A stretch of DNA of 64,000 bases from DAMCZI01 sp032095175 (GCA_032095175.1 DAMCZI010000017.1:36216-100215), one strand, 5' to 3'; numbered from the stretch's first letter, positions 1 to 8,852 are shown. Program-made: numbers and translations. Notes: generated by a model not told the origin, from the sequence alone.

Positions 1-47
1 TTGTGCGAAACATATAGAATATATTCTTTGTTTGAGGAGAGGTAAGG

Positions 48-506
48 ATGAGAAAGGAAGTAACAATATACACCGATGGTGGATGCAGAGGCAATGGAAA
101 GGATATGGCTTTAGGAGGCTACGGGGCTATATTGATGTATGGTGATAAGGTAAAGGAGATAAAGAAAGGATTTGAGAATACAACAAATAATATAATGGAG
201 ATGACAGCAGCAATTGAGGCTCTTTCATTGTTAAAAGAACCATGCAGTGTAAAGCTCTATAGCGATTCAGCATATCTTGTCAATGCGTTCAACCAGAAAT
301 GGATAGAAAAGTGGAGAAAAAATGGTTGGAAAACCTCGAATAAGGAAGAGGTAAAGAATAGAGAACTATGGGAAAAACTTATAGAACTTACAGAATATCA
401 TGATGTCAGTTTCATAAAAGTTAAGGGTCATGCAGATAATCCTAACAATAACAGATGTGATGAACTGGCAAATGAAGCCATGGATGAAATTGAGAGGAAA
501 AAGTAG
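48..506 (+). CDS. rnhA: Ribonuclease HI
   Basis: Type I RNase H of 152 residues, the usual length; it cleaves the RNA strand of RNA-DNA hybrids. The carboxylate active site is visible as Asp10 (TDGG), Glu51 (MEMTAA), Asp73 (YSDSAY) and Asp138 (RCDELAN), with the assisting His128 in KGHAD. A basic helix around residues 84-96 (KWIEKWRKNGWKT) matches the substrate-binding protrusion. The ATG follows GGAGAGG. The first bases of the window carry a promoter-like stretch that recurs at 9035-9094 and 18335-18398 (see findings). Confidence 0.93.
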   Translation: MRKEVTIYTDGGCRGNGKDMALGGYGAILMYGDKVKEIKKGFENTTNNIMEMTAAIEALSLLKEPCSVKLYSDSAYLVNAFNQKWIEKWRKNGWKTSNKEEVKNRELWEKLIELTEYHDVSFIKVKGHADNPNNNRCDELANEAMDEIERKK

Positions 507-527
507 ATATTTGGCCCCTTCATTATA

Positions 528-573
528 TGAATGAAAAATTTAATATTAAAAAAGATTTGCAATTTTTCATTCA
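528..573. repeat. Perfect 13-bp inverted repeat between rnhA and pckA
   Basis: TGAATGAAAAATT at 528-540 is repeated inverted at 561-573 around a 20-base AT-rich loop. It lacks a clean T-run, so it could be a weak rnhA terminator or a leader structure of pckA, which starts 48 bases later. Confidence 0.55.
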
Positions 574-620
574 TAATTGTAAAATTAACTTAGAAAATAT
601 GAAGGGGGAAAATTCAAAAA

Positions 621-2198
621 ATGGATTTGAACTTATATTTAGAGAATTTAGGTCTTGTTAATTTTAAAAATGTTTACAGAAATCTTACACCATGCAAATT
701 AACTGAGCATGCTGTTCTAAGGGGAGATGGAAAGCTTACAAGTACTGGAGCAATATCTGTTACTACTGGTAAGTACACAGGAAGATCACCCCATGACAGA
801 TTTATTGTTGATCAAGAAAGTATCCATAATGAAATCAATTGGGGAAAGACTAACCTTCCAATAAAGGAAGAAGGTTTTGATTTCATATACTCAAGACTTC
901 TAGCATATCTAGAAAATAAGGATTTATATGTATTTGATGGATTTGCTGGGGCTGACAGAAGATATTCACTTCCAATAAGGTTTATAAATGAATTACCTGC
1001 ACAGAATTTATTTGTACATCAGCTATTTATAAGACCAACAGAAGAGGAGCTTAAAGATTTTGCTCCTGGGTTTACAGTAATTTGTGCTCCAGGATTTAAG
1101 GCTAGTCCAAAGATGGATAAAACAAATTCAGAAGCCTTTATTATATTAAACTTTGAGAAGAAGATGGTTATTATCGGAGGAAGTATGTACTGTGGAGAAA
1201 TGAAAAAATCCATATTTACAGTTATGAATTTCCTTCTTCCAAATAAAAATGTATTCCCAATGCACTGTTCAGCAAACATTGGCAAAGATGGCGATGTAGC
1301 ATTATTCTTTGGACTTTCTGGAACAGGAAAGACTACTCTTTCTGCAGATCCTCAAAGAAAATTAATCGGTGATGATGAACATGGCTGGTCAGAGGATGGT
1401 GTATTCAATTTTGAGGGAGGATGCTATGCAAAATGCATCAATCTTTCAAGGGAAAATGAACCACAGATATGGGATGCTATTAAGTTTGGTTCAGTAGTTG
1501 AAAACGTTGTTGTTGATGATAATGGAGAACCAGATTATTGTGATGCTAAGTTAACAGAGAACACAAGAGTTGGATATCCTATTAATTACATACCAGGTGC
1601 AGTTCTTGAAGGCACTGGTGGACATCCAAAGACTGTTGTATTCCTAACAGCAGATGCATTTGGAGTTTTACCACCTATTTCAAAGCTTACAAAGGAGCAG
1701 GCTATGTATCACTTTATGTCAGGATACACTAGCAAGCTTGCTGGAACTGAAAGAGGAATAGTAGAGCCACAGGCAACCTTCTCAACTTGCTTTGGTGAAC
1801 CTTTTATGCCAAGAAATTCATCCTTCTATGCAAATATGCTTGGACAAAAGATAGACAAGCACAATGCAAATGTATATCTTGTTAATACTGGATGGGCAGG
1901 CGGTCCATATGGTGTTGGTAAGAGAATGAAGCTTGCTTATACAAGAGCAATGGTTACAGCAGCTATAAGTGGAGAACTTGATAAGGTTCAATATGAGGAA
2001 CATCCAATATTTAAGGTACTTGTACCAAAGTCATGCCCAGATGTTCCATCAGAAGTGCTTAACCCAATTAATACATGGGCAAATAAGGATGATTACTACA
2101 AGTTTGCAAATGAACTTGCAGTTAAGTTTAACAAGAACTTTGAGAAGTTCAAGGAAGTGCCAGAAGAAATCAAAAAGGCAGCTCCAATCGTAAAATAA
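621..2198 (+). CDS. pckA: Phosphoenolpyruvate carboxykinase (ATP)
   Basis: 525-residue ATP-dependent PEPCK, interconverting oxaloacetate plus ATP with PEP, CO2 and ADP in the cytosol. Full length for the family. The PEPCK P-loop GLSGTGKTT starts near residue 231, followed by the metal-binding DDEHGW segment near 251; the N-terminal TGRSPHDRF substrate segment and the conserved GGxYGVGKRM-like segment near residue 432 are present. The ATG follows AAGGGGGAAAA. glpX nearby suggests gluconeogenic or anaplerotic flux, though the genes are not in one operon. A strong terminator follows. Confidence 0.97.
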   Translation: MDLNLYLENLGLVNFKNVYRNLTPCKLTEHAVLRGDGKLTSTGAISVTTGKYTGRSPHDRFIVDQESIHNEINWGKTNLPIKEEGFDFIYSRLLAYLENKDLYVFDGFAGADRRYSLPIRFINELPAQNLFVHQLFIRPTEEELKDFAPGFTVICAPGFKASPKMDKTNSEAFIILNFEKKMVIIGGSMYCGEMKKSIFTVMNFLLPNKNVFPMHCSANIGKDGDVALFFGLSGTGKTTLSADPQRKLIGDDEHGWSEDGVFNFEGGCYAKCINLSRENEPQIWDAIKFGSVVENVVVDDNGEPDYCDAKLTENTRVGYPINYIPGAVLEGTGGHPKTVVFLTADAFGVLPPISKLTKEQAMYHFMSGYTSKLAGTERGIVEPQATFSTCFGEPFMPRNSSFYANMLGQKIDKHNANVYLVNTGWAGGPYGVGKRMKLAYTRAMVTAAISGELDKVQYEEHPIFKVLVPKSCPDVPSEVLNPINTWANKDDYYKFANELAVKFNKNFEKFKEVPEEIKKAAPIVK

Positions 2199-2211
2199 TT
2201 AATATGTATTT

Positions 2212-2247
2212 AACGCCCCATAGTTTATTTAAGCTATGGGGTGTTTT
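2212..2247 (+). terminator. Rho-independent terminator of pckA
   Basis: ACGCCCCATAG pairs with CTATGGGGTG around a short loop and is followed by TTTT. It lies 14 bases after the pckA stop. Confidence 0.85.
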
Positions 2248-2331
2248 AATTAGAAATACAAGTGTATTATATATAGAGTAGAGGGAAAATGGACGATAAT
2301 ATAGGTAGTGATATATAGAAGGAGAATAGGG

Positions 2332-2760
2332 ATGAAGATATCGAGGATTGATGGGAAGAATAGTATACAGGGGAGAAGGGTTCAGGAGAAGCAGAATGCT
2401 GCTGGTGGGTTTTCAAGTTCCCTTGATCTGGCTAATAGAGAGTTTACTGAGCAAAGGTTAAAAAAGATGCTTGAGGATATAGAGAAGGCCGGTAAAAGGC
2501 TGCTTTCTACAAGGGGAGTAGAGGATGCCAAGGAATATCGAAAAAGGATACAGGAATACCTTTCTTTTATTTTAAAGAATGTATATGTATTAAGAAAGGA
2601 ACCAGGTCCCTTTAATTATGGTGTTCATATTAGAATTGAGGTTATTAATAAAAAACTGGATGAATTGACAAAACAGCTTATTGATGAACAGAGAGAAACA
2701 ATTGAACTTGCAGATAGAATTGAAGAAATAAGAGGACTGCTTGTTGATGTATATAAGTAA
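2332..2760 (+). CDS. YaaR family protein (DUF327)
   Basis: 142-residue helical, charged protein of the YaaR/DUF327 family of Firmicutes; molecular role not established. The core with a conserved FxxQRLxxMLxxIxxxGxxL pattern is seen as FTEQRLKKMLEDIEKAGKRL, followed by the VYVLRKEPG segment. An in-frame start at 2308 exists, but AGAAGGAGAATAGGG sits directly before the ATG at 2332, which is preferred. Single gene between a terminator and a convergent neighbour. Confidence 0.82.
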   Translation: MKISRIDGKNSIQGRRVQEKQNAAGGFSSSLDLANREFTEQRLKKMLEDIEKAGKRLLSTRGVEDAKEYRKRIQEYLSFILKNVYVLRKEPGPFNYGVHIRIEVINKKLDELTKQLIDEQRETIELADRIEEIRGLLVDVYK

Positions 2761-2780
2761 GATATGTAAAAAATAATTAG

Positions 2781-2812
2781 GGGAGAGCATTATAAAAAAA
2801 GCTCTCCCTTTG
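2781..2812. terminator. Bidirectional terminator between yaaR and the phzF-like gene
   Basis: GGGAGAGC at 2781-2788 pairs with GCTCTCCC at 2801-2808. The plus strand continues TTTGAT; on the minus strand the loop and the last codons of the neighbouring gene overlap the structure, so terminator and coding end are shared. Confidence 0.65.
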
Positions 2813-3650
2813 ATAATATTGAAGCAGGTCCTCCAACAAGTATTTTTATGCTGTTATCGTTAATAATTCTGGACGTTATTATTGAGGGCCTCATCATTTT
2901 AACACCCTGCTGAAAACGATAATCCAGGTTAAAATCCTTTATTACATTATTTGTGTAAAGATAATATGTTAATGCACCATTTGAGGTTCCTGTTGCTGCT
3001 TCTTCTTCGATTGCATATAGAGGTGCAAAGTTGCGACAGCAGGCAGTAAAGTTGGCAGTTTCCAGTGTGAAAGCATGAACCCCAACAACTCCCTTGTCAT
3101 CTGAATATTTGGCTAGCCTTTTAAAATCAGGATTTATGTCATTAAGAGATTTCTGTGTTTTTACTGGAAACATTATATCTTTTAGACCAGTGGAGGCTAT
3201 ACGAGGTAAAAGATTATATTTCAAATCACCAACTTCATTTTGATGTATTCCCATTATGTCAGAGAGGGCTTTAATATCATCTATAATCCCCTCTAATATT
3301 GGTGAGGCTTGTTCTAACAGTATAGAATCATTTTCTATATGTACTTCAAGCATACCCGCCTTTGTCGTTATATAACATGGTTTATTATAATTGACAAGAG
3401 ACATATCTAAAGCAGCTTTTATTGATGCAACTGATGCATGACCGCATAAATCCACCTCAGAATTTGGTGTGAAGAATCTTATATTGAATGTATTAGGATA
3501 TTCCTGCTTAATAAAGGCTGTTTCAGAAAAACCTAACTCATGGGCAGTCAGCTGCATTTCGATTTCAGTGATATTTTCGTAAAATACAACACCTGCAGGA
3601 TTTCCTCCGAATGGTTTGTTGCTAAAGGCATCTATAATGTATAAGACCAT
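2790..3650 (-). CDS. PhzF family isomerase/epimerase
   Basis: 286-residue PhzF-fold protein with the diaminopimelate epimerase-like duplicated fold. The family start signature is clear: DAFSNKPFGGNPAGVV (residues 7-22), with the catalytic Glu in LGFSETAFI and the FFTPxxEVDLCGHAS segment near residues 60-73. A second-half EEEAATGTSNGALTYYL segment matches the family anion-binding loop. Substrate unknown. The start ATG follows GGGGG. Monocistronic, convergent with yaaR. Confidence 0.88.
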   Translation of the reverse strand: MVLYIIDAFSNKPFGGNPAGVVFYENITEIEMQLTAHELGFSETAFIKQEYPNTFNIRFFTPNSEVDLCGHASVASIKAALDMSLVNYNKPCYITTKAGMLEVHIENDSILLEQASPILEGIIDDIKALSDIMGIHQNEVGDLKYNLLPRIASTGLKDIMFPVKTQKSLNDINPDFKRLAKYSDDKGVVGVHAFTLETANFTACCRNFAPLYAIEEEAATGTSNGALTYYLYTNNVIKDFNLDYRFQQGVKMMRPSIITSRIINDNSIKILVGGPASILSKGELFL

Positions 3651-3723
3651 AATCCCACCCCCTGAATATAATTATATTGTTGATTTAATATAAGGTAAAG
3701 TCCTATGTGGATAAAAATACCTC

Positions 3724-3752
3724 TTAACAATATCAGAAAAATGTTATATAAT
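3724..3752 (+). promoter_or_regulatory. SigA-type promoter of the 6S RNA gene
   Basis: TTAACA at 3724-3729 and TATAAT at 3747-3752 are separated by 17 bases, a near-consensus housekeeping promoter. Predicted start near 3759-3761, just at the left arm of the 6S RNA stem. Confidence 0.75.
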
Positions 3753-3759
3753 ATAAACA

Positions 3760-3942
3760 CGACGTCCTGAGATGTTCGTATATACTGAAATTTCAACCGA
3801 CAGATTCTATAAGGGAGTTTATGTTAGAAAGCAGATATCAAGTCTGCCATGAGCAGATAGATAGAACCTTTTTACGGGACACCCACCTGCTGTAAGGGCG
3901 GGTATGAAATTTCAGTTGAACGGCATGTTGGGAGTTTTTTAT
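3760..3942 (+). ncRNA. ssrS: 6S RNA
   Basis: About 180 bases folding into one long rod: the ends TCCTGAGATGTTCG and CGGCATGTTGGGA pair, and CTGAAATTTCA near the 5' end pairs perfectly with TGAAATTTCAG near the 3' end. The central part has the open bubble expected of an RNA mimicking an open promoter. The conserved ACGGGACACCCACCTGC-like segment and the final GGAGTTTTTT are typical of Firmicute 6S RNA. It binds housekeeping RNA polymerase in stationary phase. No coding potential. Confidence 0.85.
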
Positions 3943-4046
3943 TTTTTGATACATTTATGAGGTAAGGCGTATTAAAATTTATTTAATATTTATTGGTTCA
4001 GAGTATTGACAAAATTTTTAAACGTGGTAAACTATTTATTGTCAGT

Positions 4047-4121
4047 GGTCCTATGGTCAAGTGGTTAAGACACCGCCCTCTCACGGCGGTAACAGGGGTT
4101 CGAATCCCCTTAGGACTACCA
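4047..4121 (+). tRNA. tRNA-Glu (CTC)
   Basis: Complete cloverleaf of 75 bases with encoded CCA. The acceptor arms GGTCCTA/TAGGACT pair, the T-loop GGTTCGAATCC is canonical, and the anticodon loop reads CTCTCAC with anticodon CTC, decoding GAG. The overall sequence is of the tRNA-Glu type. First of two tandem copies. Confidence 0.93.
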
Positions 4122-4128
4122 ATTATAT

Positions 4129-4203
4129 GGTCCTATGGTCAAGCGGTTAAGACACCGCCCTCTCACGGCGGTAACAGGGGTTCGATTCCCCTTAGGACTA
4201 CCA
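4129..4203 (+). tRNA. tRNA-Glu (CTC), second copy
   Basis: Near-identical to the first copy, starting 7 bases after its CCA. It differs in the D-loop (AAGCGG for AAGTGG) and T-loop (GATTCC for GAATCC). Anticodon CTC. The two are probably co-transcribed and end at the following terminator. Confidence 0.93.
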
Positions 4204-4215
4204 AATAGAAATGAT

Positions 4216-4256
4216 AATGATGCCTGTGGCAAGATGCTGCAGGCATCATTTTTTTA
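4216..4256 (+). terminator. Terminator of the tRNA-Glu pair
   Basis: AATGATGCCTG (4216-4226) pairs with CAGGCATCATT (4240-4250) and runs into seven T residues. Confidence 0.88.
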
Positions 4257-4303
4257 TGTATAAATAAGCATTTCTTACAAATAATAAACATGGAGGTGAT
4301 TTT

Positions 4304-4663
4304 ATGGGTGATACCCGTGAAGAAAGAAGGCCTGGTTTACTTTCCTTACTTGTAAGGGTAATTGTTAATGCTATAGTTCTTTTAGTAGTAAGTTTCTTTG
4401 TACCTGGATTTTTTGTCTCAGGTATATGGGCAGCAATACTAGCAGCAGTTGTTATAGCCTTGATTGATTACTTAGTAGAGGCATTATTCAAGGTGGATGC
4501 ATCCCCTTTTGGAAGAGGGTTATTAGGATTTGTTATTGCAGCGGTTATAATCTATGTTACCCAATTCTTTGTAGCAGGTGTTGCAGTAAGCATTTGGGGT
4601 GCAATAATAGGTGCTCTTGTTATTGGACTTGTAGACATGATATTACCAGGCAGAATAATGTAA
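4304..4663 (+). CDS. Small four-segment membrane protein, Phage_holin_4_2 type
   Basis: 119-residue membrane protein with a short charged start (MGDTREERRPG) and four hydrophobic segments at about 12-32, 34-58, 68-88 and 92-114, connected by short Gly/Pro turns. This is the architecture of the pfam Phage_holin_4_2/YvlD-like family, found mostly in chromosomes and not proven to be holins. The ATG follows GGAGGTGAT. It stands alone between two terminators. Confidence 0.72.
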   Translation: MGDTREERRPGLLSLLVRVIVNAIVLLVVSFFVPGFFVSGIWAAILAAVVIALIDYLVEALFKVDASPFGRGLLGFVIAAVIIYVTQFFVAGVAVSIWGAIIGALVIGLVDMILPGRIM

Positions 4664-4669
4664 GCTTCA

Positions 4670-4711
4670 ATCAGGTATAATCATTTGTTGATTATACCTG
4701 ATTTGTTTTTA
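4670..4711 (+). terminator. Terminator after the small membrane protein gene
   Basis: Perfect 14-bp stem, ATCAGGTATAATCA against its inverse at 4689-4702, loop TTTGT, then TTGTTTTT. The remaining gap to 4930 is AT-rich and holds only the likely glpX promoter (TATAAT-like at about 4893). Confidence 0.87.
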
Positions 4712-4930
4712 GGTATAATCGAAAATGAAAATTGCAGGTCTCATGCCTGAATTCAAAAGTAATAAAAATTAACTATATAATTATCATGGTTATATATTAT
4801 TAGCAGTAGTACATATATGACTATTATTAAATACAATAGAATAATCTAATAAATTATTTGTACATCATATTTAAATTTTTATGCTGCTATGTTATAATAT
4901 AAATGCAATTATGGTTGTGGAGGTTAGTTT

Positions 4931-5917
4931 ATGGAAAATTTTGATATAGCTATGGGGACTGTAAGAGTTTCAGAAGCAGCAGCACTTTCATGTTCAAAGC
5001 TGTTAGGCAGGGGAAGTATTGAACAGGTTGATAAGGCAGCAGTTGATGGTGCAAGATATGCTTTTGATTTGCTCCCAATAAAGGGAAAGGTTGTTATTGG
5101 TGAGTGTGACTTGAATAAAAGTCCGATATTATATATCGGTGAAAAGGTTGGAATGTGGCAGGATGGACAAAGAGAGTTTGATGTTGCCATAGATCCACTT
5201 GATGGATCAATACTTGTTTCAAAGGGAAGACCTAATGCCATATCAGCTGTAGCTGTGGCAGAAAAGGGAAAAATATTCAGAGCTCCTCAGATATACATGC
5301 AGAAGATAGCAGTTGGACCAAGGGCAAAGGGAGCTATTGATATCAATGTATCAGTTAAGGAAAATATTAAAAATGTTGCTGAAGCCTTAAACAAGGATGT
5401 AACTGAAATAACAGTTATGATTCAGGATAGACCAAGACATAAGAGTTTGATAGATGAAACCAGAGAAGTTGGTGCAAGAGTAAAGGTGTTTGGAGAAGGA
5501 GATATAGCTGCAGCACTTTCTACAGTGTTTGAGGATACAGGAGTAGACCTACTTTTAGGTACAGGTGGAGCACCAGAGGGTGTTTTAGCAGCTGCGGCAC
5601 TAAAATGCTTAAAAGGTGAGATACAAGCTAAGCTTATTCCTGAAAATCAGAAACAGATTGAAATGTGTAAGCGTGCAGGAATTGATGATGTAAACAGGGT
5701 ATTAAATGCTGATGATTTAATTCAAACTGATGATGTTTACTTTGCTGCAACTGCTGTAACTGATTTCGAACTGCTTAAGGGAGTAACATACAAGCAGAAC
5801 ATTGCTGTTACACATTCTGTTGTAATGAGATCTTCAACTGGAATAGTAAGGTTTGTTGATGCTACTCATAAACTAGATAAGAGTATGATTCATATTAAGG
5901 ATGAGCTCTATAGATAA
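4931..5917 (+). CDS. glpX: Fructose-1,6-bisphosphatase, class II
   Basis: 328-residue class II FBPase (GlpX family), hydrolysing fructose 1,6-bisphosphate to fructose 6-phosphate in gluconeogenesis. Metal-site motifs are visible: GECD near residue 57, DPLDGS near 88, and the later GTGGAPEGVLAAAALKCL segment near 216. Length is standard (about 320). The ATG follows GGAGGTTAG. Downstream is a bidirectional terminator. Confidence 0.95.
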   Translation: MENFDIAMGTVRVSEAAALSCSKLLGRGSIEQVDKAAVDGARYAFDLLPIKGKVVIGECDLNKSPILYIGEKVGMWQDGQREFDVAIDPLDGSILVSKGRPNAISAVAVAEKGKIFRAPQIYMQKIAVGPRAKGAIDINVSVKENIKNVAEALNKDVTEITVMIQDRPRHKSLIDETREVGARVKVFGEGDIAAALSTVFEDTGVDLLLGTGGAPEGVLAAAALKCLKGEIQAKLIPENQKQIEMCKRAGIDDVNRVLNADDLIQTDDVYFAATAVTDFELLKGVTYKQNIAVTHSVVMRSSTGIVRFVDATHKLDKSMIHIKDELYR

Positions 5918-5955
5918 TAGGTAAAAACGATTTATGCAAAGTTAAATAATTAAAA

Positions 5956-5997
5956 ATTAAAGCTCCATGTTTTAGAAAGCATGGAGCTTTAATTTAA
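5956..5997. terminator. Bidirectional terminator between glpX and the aldolase gene
   Basis: Fourteen-base stem, ATTAAAGCTCCATG at 5956-5969 against its inverse at 5980-5993, in a symmetrical A/T setting that can serve both convergent genes. Confidence 0.85.
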
Positions 5998-6025
5998 TAC
6001 ACTTAATCAAAATTGATTTGTTAAA

Positions 6026-6676
6026 TTAATCGTTATTATTTCTAGAATATTTATTTAAATATATGTTGTGCATATTTTCAACATCCTCAATAGCAAGGGG
6101 TTTTGGAATTCCAATTTGTGATGCAAATATATAAACTCTTGCTGCTTTTTCTAGTACTTGACATACTAAATAAGCTTCTTCAAGATTTCTGCCCATACCT
6201 ATGGCGCCGTGATTTGCAAGAAGCACCGCATTCTTATTTTCCAAAACTTCAATTATATTTTCACCAAGCTCAGGAGTTCCTGGATGAGCATACTTTGCAC
6301 AGGGAACCTCCCCACCTATTATCATTGCAATATCTTCAACAATTGCTGGTATATTCTTTCTTGCAGCAGCCATTGCAGTGGCATATATGCTGTGGGTATG
6401 TATTATAGCGTTTACATCCTGTCTCTTATTATATATGGCAAGGTGTGCTGAAATTTCTGTAGAGGGTTTTCTTTTGCCTTCAAGTATGTTTCCATTAATG
6501 TCACAAACAACAATGTCATCAGGTGTTAAGGAGTCATAATCCATAGCGGTTGGGGTAATGAATATTCTACCTTCGTTTCTTAAGCTGATATTTCCCCAAG
6601 TTCCTACAACAAGACCTGAATTTTTATATTTTTTACCATATTGTATCACTAATTCCTTTAATTCTGTATTATTCAT
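6026..6676 (-). CDS. Class II aldolase/adducin family protein (fuculose-phosphate aldolase-like)
   Basis: 216-residue class II aldolase of the L-fuculose-1-phosphate aldolase type: zinc-dependent cleavage of a sugar phosphate to DHAP (or glycolaldehyde) and an aldehyde. Visible: GTWGNISLR phosphate loop near 26-34, PTAMDY near 42, KPSTEISAHLAIY near 69 with the catalytic Glu, the zinc ligands in IIHTHSIYATAMA near 88 and LANHGAI near 150. The start is the ATG at 6676 with AGGAGTGAT before it; a longer frame to 6718 lacks a ribosome site. Exact sugar not determined. The 296 bases upstream hold no gene. Confidence 0.87.
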   Translation of the reverse strand: MNNTELKELVIQYGKKYKNSGLVVGTWGNISLRNEGRIFITPTAMDYDSLTPDDIVVCDINGNILEGKRKPSTEISAHLAIYNKRQDVNAIIHTHSIYATAMAAARKNIPAIVEDIAMIIGGEVPCAKYAHPGTPELGENIIEVLENKNAVLLANHGAIGMGRNLEEAYLVCQVLEKAARVYIFASQIGIPKPLAIEDVENMHNIYLNKYSRNNND

Positions 6677-6972
6677 AGCTATCACTCCTAATATAATAAA
6701 TAGTTCCTTATAAATCAAATATTAACAACATAGACTAACTAACATTATACTATATTTTATGAAATAAATATATCGTTAGCATTATTATACTGGATTAATA
6801 ACAATATTTTTTATATAATTACAATATATATATGCTGCAAAAATTCTAATGCATTTAATTTTTATAAGCATCCTTTGGATGATTGATGGGAGAGGGCTGT
6901 TTGTAAAGATAAAATTAAAGAGTTTTGATGCGTATCTATATGTAGTAAAGATTCAATTGAAAGGATGATTTC

Positions 6973-7263
6973 ATGGTTACTGAGGAACAAATAGCAAGAA
7001 TAAATGAACTTTATAAAAAACAAAAAAGTGAAGGCTTAACAGAAGAAGAAAAGAATGAGCAGCAGAAATTGAGAAAGCTTTATATTGATTCAATGAAGGA
7101 GAGTCTTAAAGCACAGCTTAAAAATGTAAAAATTGTAACTCCTGAGGAATATGAAAAGTTAAAGAAGGAAAAAGATAATAGCTGCAGTTGCGGTTGCGGT
7201 CATGACCATGATCATAGTCATCATCATGGAGAAGGATGCAGCTGTAAAGAGCATAAAAATTAA
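6973..7263 (+). CDS. DUF896 family protein with a His/Cys-rich tail
   Basis: 96 residues. The first 60 form the DUF896 (YnzC-like) helical hairpin: ARINELYKKQKSEGLTEEEK and QQKLRKLYIDSMK are characteristic. The last 25 residues are a metal-binding tail (CSCGCGHDHDHSHHHGEGCSCKEH) not present in the short DUF896 proteins I know. The function of DUF896 is poorly defined; the tail suggests binding of nickel, zinc or cobalt. The ATG follows GAAAGGATGATTTC. Monocistronic with its own terminator. Confidence 0.85.
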   Translation: MVTEEQIARINELYKKQKSEGLTEEEKNEQQKLRKLYIDSMKESLKAQLKNVKIVTPEEYEKLKKEKDNSCSCGCGHDHDHSHHHGEGCSCKEHKN

Positions 7264-7265
7264 GG

Positions 7266-7306
7266 ATAGGGCATTTCTTAGCATGTATGTTAAGAAATGC
7301 CCTATT
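7266..7306 (+). terminator. Terminator of the DUF896 gene
   Basis: ATAGGGCATTTCTTA (7266-7280) pairs perfectly with TAAGAAATGCCCTAT (7291-7305); only a weak T-run follows. Confidence 0.75.
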
Positions 7307-7429
7307 AATACTTCTGAAAATCGTAACAGTTTATGGTCATTTTAAAATAAAAAAGATGCTTTAAGTTTCATTTTTTTATTAAAAGGTGTAAAATTGAAAA
7401 TATAATAGATTTTTTGGGGGAGGTTTACT

Positions 7430-8842
7430 ATGGAAACTAAAGAACTAGAAAAGCTAACAAAAAAATATGAACTTGTATGGGATAGTCTTAAAGATGGTGA
7501 AATGGAAAAGCTTATGGCTCTTTCCGAGAGATATAAGAAATATATGGACTCATCTAAGACTGAAAGAGAAGCTTGCGATGAAACTGTAAAGCTTGCAGAG
7601 AAAAATGGATATGTAGACATAAACAAGCTTATAGCTAAGGGAACAAAATTAAACCCAGGAGATAAGGTATATGCAGTAAACAAAGGAAAGGGAGCAGCTC
7701 TTTTCGTAATAGGCAAGCAGCCAATGGACAAGGGAATGAACATAGTAGGTTCCCATATTGACTCACCTAGAATAGATTTAAAGCAAAACCCACTATATGA
7801 AGATGGTGGATTTGCTATGCTTGATACTCATTACTATGGTGGAATTAAGAAATATCAATGGGTTACTCTTCCACTTGCGATTCATGGAGTAGTAGTAAAG
7901 AAAAATGGTGAAAAGGTAAACGTTGTTATTGGAGAAGATGAAAGTGATCCAGTACTTTATATAACAGATCTTCTAATACATTTAGCAGCAAAGCAGATGG
8001 AAAAAACTCTTGCTAAGGGAATTGAAGGAGAAGATCTAAACGTATTGTTTGGCAGCATTCCTGTATGTGATAAGGATGCAAAGGAAAGAGTTAAGCTTAA
8101 TATATTAAGATTACTTAATGAAAAATATGGCATTGACGAAGAGGATTTTGTAAGTGCAGAGCTTGAAGTAGTTCCAGCAGGAAAATCAAGAGACGTAGGA
8201 TTAGACAGAAGTATGGTAATGGCATATGGACATGATGATAGAGTATGTGCATATACATCACTTGAAGCAATGCTTGAAGTTGAAAATCCAGAAAAGACAT
8301 GTGTAGCACTATTTGTTGACAAAGAAGAAATAGGAAGCGTTGGAGCAACTGGTATGCATTCAAGATTCTTTGAGAATGTTGTTGCTGAGGTAATGGAACT
8401 TGCTTCTCAATATAGTGAACTTAAATTAAGAAGAGCCCTAGCAAATTCAAAGATGCTTTCATCTGATGTTTCAGCAGCAGATGATCCAAACTATCCAGGA
8501 GTTATCGAAAAGAGAAATGGAGCATTCCTTGGAAAAGGTATTGTTATGAACAAATATACTGGAGCAAGAGGAAAGAGCGGTTCAAATGATGCTAATCCTG
8601 AATTTATAGGAGAGCTTAGAAAAATATTAAATGAAAATGAAGTAATGTGGCAGACAGCTGAGCTTGGAAAAGTTGATGCAGGCGGCGGCGGAACAATTGC
8701 ATATATACTTGCAGAGTATGGCATGGAAGTTATTGATTGTGGAGTTGCTGTATTAAGCATGCATGCTCCATGGGAAGTAGTAAGCAAAGCTGATATCTAC
8801 GAGACTTACAGAGCGTACAAGGCATTTATGCTAAACGCATAG
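7430..8842 (+). CDS. M18 family aminopeptidase
   Basis: 470-residue dinuclear zinc aminopeptidase of family M18 (aspartyl or leucyl aminopeptidase type), a cytosolic enzyme trimming peptide N-termini. Metal and catalytic segments visible: VGSHIDSPRIDLK (near 105, first zinc His), GHDDRVCAYT (near 266), DKEEIGSVGATGMHS with the catalytic Glu pair (near 297), and the C-terminal SMHAPWEV His (near 443). Length matches the family. The ATG follows GGGGGAGG. Own terminator. Confidence 0.93.
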   Translation: METKELEKLTKKYELVWDSLKDGEMEKLMALSERYKKYMDSSKTEREACDETVKLAEKNGYVDINKLIAKGTKLNPGDKVYAVNKGKGAALFVIGKQPMDKGMNIVGSHIDSPRIDLKQNPLYEDGGFAMLDTHYYGGIKKYQWVTLPLAIHGVVVKKNGEKVNVVIGEDESDPVLYITDLLIHLAAKQMEKTLAKGIEGEDLNVLFGSIPVCDKDAKERVKLNILRLLNEKYGIDEEDFVSAELEVVPAGKSRDVGLDRSMVMAYGHDDRVCAYTSLEAMLEVENPEKTCVALFVDKEEIGSVGATGMHSRFFENVVAEVMELASQYSELKLRRALANSKMLSSDVSAADDPNYPGVIEKRNGAFLGKGIVMNKYTGARGKSGSNDANPEFIGELRKILNENEVMWQTAELGKVDAGGGGTIAYILAEYGMEVIDCGVAVLSMHAPWEVVSKADIYETYRAYKAFMLNA

Positions 8843-8852
8843 AATATATAAA

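Noticed and set aside
1019..1285. Minus-strand frame of 88 residues inside pckA
   Set aside because: Shadow of a strongly conserved coding gene, with no ribosome site.
3993..4208. A 71-residue open frame over the tRNA region
   Set aside because: It is only a translation of the two tRNA-Glu genes; the repeated peptide reflects the duplicated tRNAs.
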